Shown one piece after another: positions 60,180 to 64,000 of a DNA stretch of 64,000 nucleotides. This DNA comes from Warburgia ugandensis (Eukaryota > Streptophyta > Magnoliopsida > Canellales > Canellaceae): contig CP141137.1 of NCBI GenBank assembly GCA_035236585.1, forward strand, positions 11,610,327 through 11,674,326. Reading direction: 5' to 3'. The notes beneath the pieces were generated by a model. It did no database searches. It had not been told where the DNA came from and was given only the letters and a program-made list of their open reading frames with translations. Each line of letters starts with the position of its first letter. The stretch's first letter is position 1. Both the position numbers and the translations under genes were made by a program.

Positions 60180-60400
60180 TTTATTGAATTAACATTTATC
60201 CTAAAAGCTTAAGATTATAGGAAGTGGGCCAACAATGGTTATATATCTAACATAGTCCCTTGAGGCCCTTCTTAGACTTTTTGCACGTCGATTTCATAAA
60301 TGGGTGGTCTTAAGATTCGAACTCATGACCTCGTGATTAATAAAGCTCTGATCCCATATTGGATTACCATTTATCCTAAAAGCTCTTTCCAAATTTTTTC
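60180..60400 (-). repeat. Dispersed repeat with a B-box-like motif
   Basis: GGTCATGAGTTCGAATCTTA (minus strand) resembles a tRNA B box. CATTTATCCTAAAAGCT occurs at both sides (60190-60206 and 60368-60384). The layout (pol III-like box plus AAGCTTAAG-type border) is common in plant genomes, but I cannot name the family. Confidence 0.45.
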
Positions 60401-61011
60401 AATTTTCACATTTATTTACTTTTTATTTTTTTGGTGGATGGCTGCTTTGTTTCCAAATCTAAATTTTGTGAATATGAAAGAGACTTCTATTTCTCTACAA
60501 AACAACACCCTGTACATTCACAATCCAAGGAGACAAAATCCTCCTACTCCACGGGACATGAGCAAGTTTATCCAAAGTCAAGCAAGTCATTACAAAATGT
60601 CACTATCTATAGTGCAACAATGATTATTTTGTTAAAATTTACTGGGTTTGCCAAAATTTGCATCTAATACATAACAACCTAGATTTTAAATTTATGACAT
60701 TCAAAAGTTATATATCATAGTATGAAAAGTTAATATTTGTCCAAGTTTAAGAGAAAACACTAAATGCCACTCTTTTTTTTTCTTTGAATGATGACTAACT
60801 ACCTAATAGTAAGGATATATAATAACCGGATTAGATAAATTGGCTAATATAAGCCTTGCAAATCAAAACCTAAATCTCAAAAAGCTATAAAAAAAAGCAT
60901 ATTCATATAGCCTCGTAAACCAATTGCTTATAATTTGGATTGCAAATCATCCAAGATATATTGTGGTTAAAAGATTTGGACAAAGGAATGTCTTAAAAGT
61001 AGTTCACACTT
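60401..61011. other. AT-rich intergenic DNA, nothing recognised
   Basis: Frames at 60300-60667 have no domain. Confidence 0.45.
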
Positions 61012-61098
61012 AATGTTTTAGCTAGTTATTTGGCTAAGGAAGGTCATAATAGTATTGCCATTAAAATCTCTATTTTTGAACCTCAAGGAATAGCCTAA
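61012..61098 (+). pseudogene. LINE RNase H relic
   Basis: Frame encodes NVLASYLAKEGHNSIAIKI then IFEPQGIA-stop. The NVLAxYLAKEG motif is the closing helix of the plant LINE RNase H domain (Ser replaces the usual Asp). An AT-rich segment with AATAAAA (61274) follows. Confidence 0.68.
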
Positions 61099-61294
61099 TC
61101 TATTTTAAGTAATGGGTATTCCTTAGATGGCTTGTATTCCATGTGGATTAGAAAAAGAAAGAATGATAGACTAGGAGAAGGTTTTCTTATTTTTCCTATG
61201 TAAAGTAATAAGTGTTAGGTTGTTAGTTTTATATTGCTGAGATATATTAATAATTGATGATTTGCATAGTACAATAAAATTCATTTTTCGTCAA

Positions 61295-61382
61295 CTCAAT
61301 GGTGCAATGAGAGTCTCACTTGGGTGATCAGGGTTTGAGGTTGTGAACGGACGTTTGTGTGCCTAACTTTCAAGAAAGAGTT
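61295..61382 (+). repeat. tRNA-like repeat, possible second SINE family, copy 3
   Basis: CTCAATGGTGCAATGAGAG, then CAGGGTTTGAGGTTGTG and TTTGTGTGCCTAACTTTCA. Layout is as at 40245. Confidence 0.5.
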
Positions 61383-61859
61383 AATCATTTAGCCTATTAG
61401 AAGCTAAAGGTTTAGATTAGAGATTTAAGTAAAGGACTAACCAGATATTTTGTTGATACTTTTTAACTACTGATGATCTTTTTACCTTTATAATTTAACT
61501 TTTTGAACCACCCAATGTGTACCACACTCTTTGGCCTGGTAATAATCAAACAAATAGTTGACAAGAGAGTCTGTTTCTTTGTCTAAAAGGGGGATTTACT
61601 TGTTTTATCCAACCATAATCTGTTGACTAGTTATGTGTTTTTTCTCTTTCGTGAATGAGGATGTGTATCCTCGAAGCAAGGCTAGGACTAGTGGGTGTGC
61701 AGCTAAGTTTTCTTCTCTTCATAAAGAATTGCCACTCAAGAAATATATGTTTGTGTGAAGAAAACCCTTGGGGCCAACCACAATTGATCAACTTATGAGT
61801 TTCATTAATATGTTTTCTACACCATATAGCACTTGTAGTATATATTTATATGCCAAGCA
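61383..61859. other. Intergenic DNA, nothing recognised
   Basis: AT-rich with no feature. Confidence 0.45.
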
Positions 61860-62198
61860 TTGATATCTGCCCCGCCTTTCTTATTCTTGGCTGTGTGTGC
61901 TCCATTGATCAAGTCCATGCTTAATGGAATTCCCATTTACTATGAGGGCCTGCTCAAATGTCCCCAGTTAGTGTTTCACATTGTTGAGAGTAAAACAGAG
62001 CAATTTCTCTATGATAAGGATAGAAACTGTTCTTCATATCACTTGGTTAATTGGGTTGATGTCTGTTACCCAAAAGAGTTGGCCAGTTTGGTCATTAAGA
62101 ACGTCCATTTTTTAATAGGGCTCTGCTACAAAAGTGGTTACAGAGATTCAATCAGCTTGAGCAGTAAAACACCTAGAGACGAATGCATTGTTTGCTAA
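61860..62198 (+). pseudogene. L1 LINE ORF2 relic: region after reverse transcriptase
   Basis: The frame holds LIKSMLNGIPIYYEGLLKCP, then SSYHLVNWVDVCYPKELASL and VIKNV. These fit the plant L1 ORF2 section usually reading LIKSVLSSIPxYxxSxFxxP and xLVxWxxVCxPKxxGGLGxRN. The motif is decayed (usual GGLG is ELAS). Confidence 0.83.
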
Positions 62199-62861
62199 AT
62201 ATATGGTCGTGATGGTGAAGATTGGTCCAAAAATGAGAATACTTGAGGAGAGCCTCGCACATAAGGAAAAATATTTGTAAAAGATGAGTCTTTTACCCCC
62301 AATGATCCGTCTGCAAGCATAGCATACAACAAATAGAGGACTAGGTTTTGGCTTAATATATGCTGCATGAAAAATCCACTGAAAGAGTTGTTCCTGAGGT
62401 TGTTCATTGTTGATGAAAATTATTTATATATCAATTTATACCTCTATATTATATTTTATAGTCTTCATAGGATTTTAAATAGTTTATCCTGTGAGATTCA
62501 TTTAGAAATGAGAAATTTGAGTTTTGGCTTTAAAACAAATGTTTGTATGTTTTACTGTAGGATTAATCCTAACCATTATATTTGTTGGATCGATATTCAG
62601 CCATGAAGATCATGAGATGCAATGGATGATTATGTAGATGGTGGGAATTGCGCAAAGATAGCCTCAAGATCAAAATGCCTAAACTTTCCATTTTAGAAAC
62701 TTTATGAATTGGAATGTTTACTAATAAGGAAAGTTTCCTTTTCTCATTATTACTTTCCTAATTAGATGCCTTCTTCATTAAAAAAATATCCTATATGAGC
62801 AAGTTTTCTATTATTTTTCAAAGCTATTTAGTTATTATTCTAAAGGAGAATACTTTCCTTT
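62199..62861. other. Intergenic DNA after the L1 relic
   Basis: Stops in all frames; perhaps more decayed LINE. Nothing certain. Confidence 0.4.
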
Positions 62862-63280
62862 GACTAAGGATTGACCAAGTCTAAAAATCCTTTTTTGGAC
62901 TCTTTTTGAAAATTTTTGCATGGTGATGTTATTAGAAGAAAAAGCACAGAAGAGGGGAAAAAGAAATATTTCTTAGGCAAGTAATTTCAAAATAAAAGGG
63001 TTTCTTGACTTTTCAATTGAGCTTCTCACCAATTACTGAAGCTAACCTTTCTATATGAAAGTTTGACTAAGGATTGACCAAGTTTAAAAGTCATTTTTTG
63101 AACTATTTTTAAAATTTTTTGCCTAGCATACTATTTGGAATGTTATTAGAAGAAAAAGAAAAAAAGAAGAAGAAGAAGAAATAATTCTTGGGCAAGTAAT
63201 TTCAAAATAAAAGGGTTTCTTTACTTTTCAACTAAGCTTCTTACCAATTATGGAAGCTAACCTTTCTATATAAACCCAAA
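62862..63280 (+). repeat. Tandem duplication of a ~203-bp segment with a TATA-like end
   Basis: GACTAAGGATTGACCAAGT, GTTATTAGAAGAAAAAG, AAGTAATTTCAAAATAAAAG and AAGCTAACCTTTCTATAT occur in both units (from 62862 and 63065). Unit 2 ends CTATATAAACC, a good TATA box; unit 1 has CTATATGAAAG there. Confidence 0.92.
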
Positions 63281-63903
63281 AAGGCCCCACATTCAAGTAG
63301 TTGGATTGTTGCTGCTCCTACTATAACCAAAGAAAAAGCTAAAAAATGCCCTAGATGGGAAGAAGAAGACCATGGAGAGTTCTTCAACCATTACTCATGA
63401 ATTGTCTATCATGTATGACTAAATCTCAAAGCTTAGGGATTGAAAGAAGCCAAAGATGGGTATTCATATTTCTTATTCGATTTTATAGAGTTTTCATTTT
63501 TTTAAATGATGTGCGCATGATTTCATGATAAGATGTTCTTAGAACAATAGCCTTAATATTTTTGTCTCACTTCAATTCAAATAATTATAGTTTAGATGAG
63601 ATGTTTATGGAATGAATTTTATATGTGAATAAATATTTTCGTGGATGATTTATGCCAATTTACATAGGTCATGCCATTAGGGTATTCATCCCTTCTTAAG
63701 AAGATAGCCAACGCTTCTAGTTCATACACGTTTTCAAAAACTGATGATATGTTATGGTGGATTCACAATTCCTAACCTAGTCTCTATCATTTAACCTTTT
63801 GATCAATTTGTTTTTGTCCAAACTTAGTTTTTTCAATTCCAAATGTTGAAACTTCTTTAGTTTGGTAGAAAATCTATTTTGTTCCTGTAGTTCGACAACC
63901 CTT
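63281..63903. other. Sequence downstream of the duplicated segment; possible transcript start region
   Basis: Follows the TATA-like box. A short reading frame begins ATGGAGAGTTCTTCAACC (63371) but stops after ~15 codons. No gene can be called. Confidence 0.35.
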
Positions 63904-64000
63904 GAAGGGGAGCCTTGGCGCAATGCTAAAAGTTGTCATCGTGTGACTTTGAGGTCACGGGTTCAAGGCGTGGAATCAGCCTCTTGCAAAAATGCAAGAT
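63904..64000 (+). mobile_element. Au-type SINE, copy m, cut by the window end
   Basis: GAAGGGGAGCCTTGGCGCAA (A box), GACTTTGAGGTCACGGGTTC (B box), AAGGCGTGGAATCAGCCTC and AAAAATGCAAG: the 5' half of a well-kept copy, continuing past base 64000. Confidence 0.93.

Overview
This is nuclear DNA from a flowering plant. The evidence is genes split by GT-AG introns, TATA boxes, very long CT/GA microsatellites, and a heavy load of plant retroelements (Au-type SINEs, RTE and L1 LINEs, a Ty1/copia relic). Au SINEs occur across angiosperms. Together with very long TE-filled introns they would fit an early-diverging eudicot or woody dicot, but the species cannot be named from sequence alone. I see no bacterial genes, CRISPR array, rRNA gene or intact tRNA gene.

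Four protein genes are supported. (1) 1-357, + strand: the last exon of a protein resembling plant LisH/HEAT-repeat proteins; its 5' part lies outside the window. (2) 14424-20514, + strand: a five-exon RING-H2 E3 ubiquitin ligase of 349 aa. (3) 35665-56198, - strand: a nine-exon alpha/beta hydrolase of the plant UCP031088-like family, 638 aa. It spans 20.5 kb because three introns (3.2, 6.6 and 8.3 kb) are long, two of them TE-rich. (4) 57961-59412, - strand: a two-exon thaumatin-like protein of 243 aa with all 16 cysteines. The exon models of genes 2-4 keep frame through every junction. From memory, a RING gene, a UCP031088 hydrolase and a thaumatin gene also lie close together on Arabidopsis chromosome 1 (At1g73760, At1g73750, At1g73620), so this may be conserved microsynteny. 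They do not form a pathway; each is transcribed separately.

The rest is repeats and old noncoding DNA. Layout: 0-14 kb, gene end, then a repeat-rich intergenic region with five Au SINEs and CT tracts; 14-20.5 kb, RING gene, with SINEs in its 4.2 kb second intron; 20.5-35.6 kb, intergenic, with a tandem duplication, a short RTE fragment with target-site duplication, SINEs, a fold-back MITE, an L1 RNase H relic and a near full-length decayed RTE; 35.7-56.2 kb, hydrolase gene whose introns hold a second long RTE, a copia relic, a SINE, a 5'-truncated RTE, an L1 relic and a 361-bp tandem duplication; 58-59.4 kb, thaumatin gene; 59.4-64 kb, intergenic, with L1 relics, tRNA-like repeats, a duplicated TATA-bearing segment and a SINE cut by the window edge.

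The most informative signals are (a) several retroelement insertions with readable target-site duplications, including a 48-bp RTE tail inserted inside another RTE; (b) three imperfect internal repeats in the hydrolase's large third exon; and (c) a possible second tRNA-derived SINE family.
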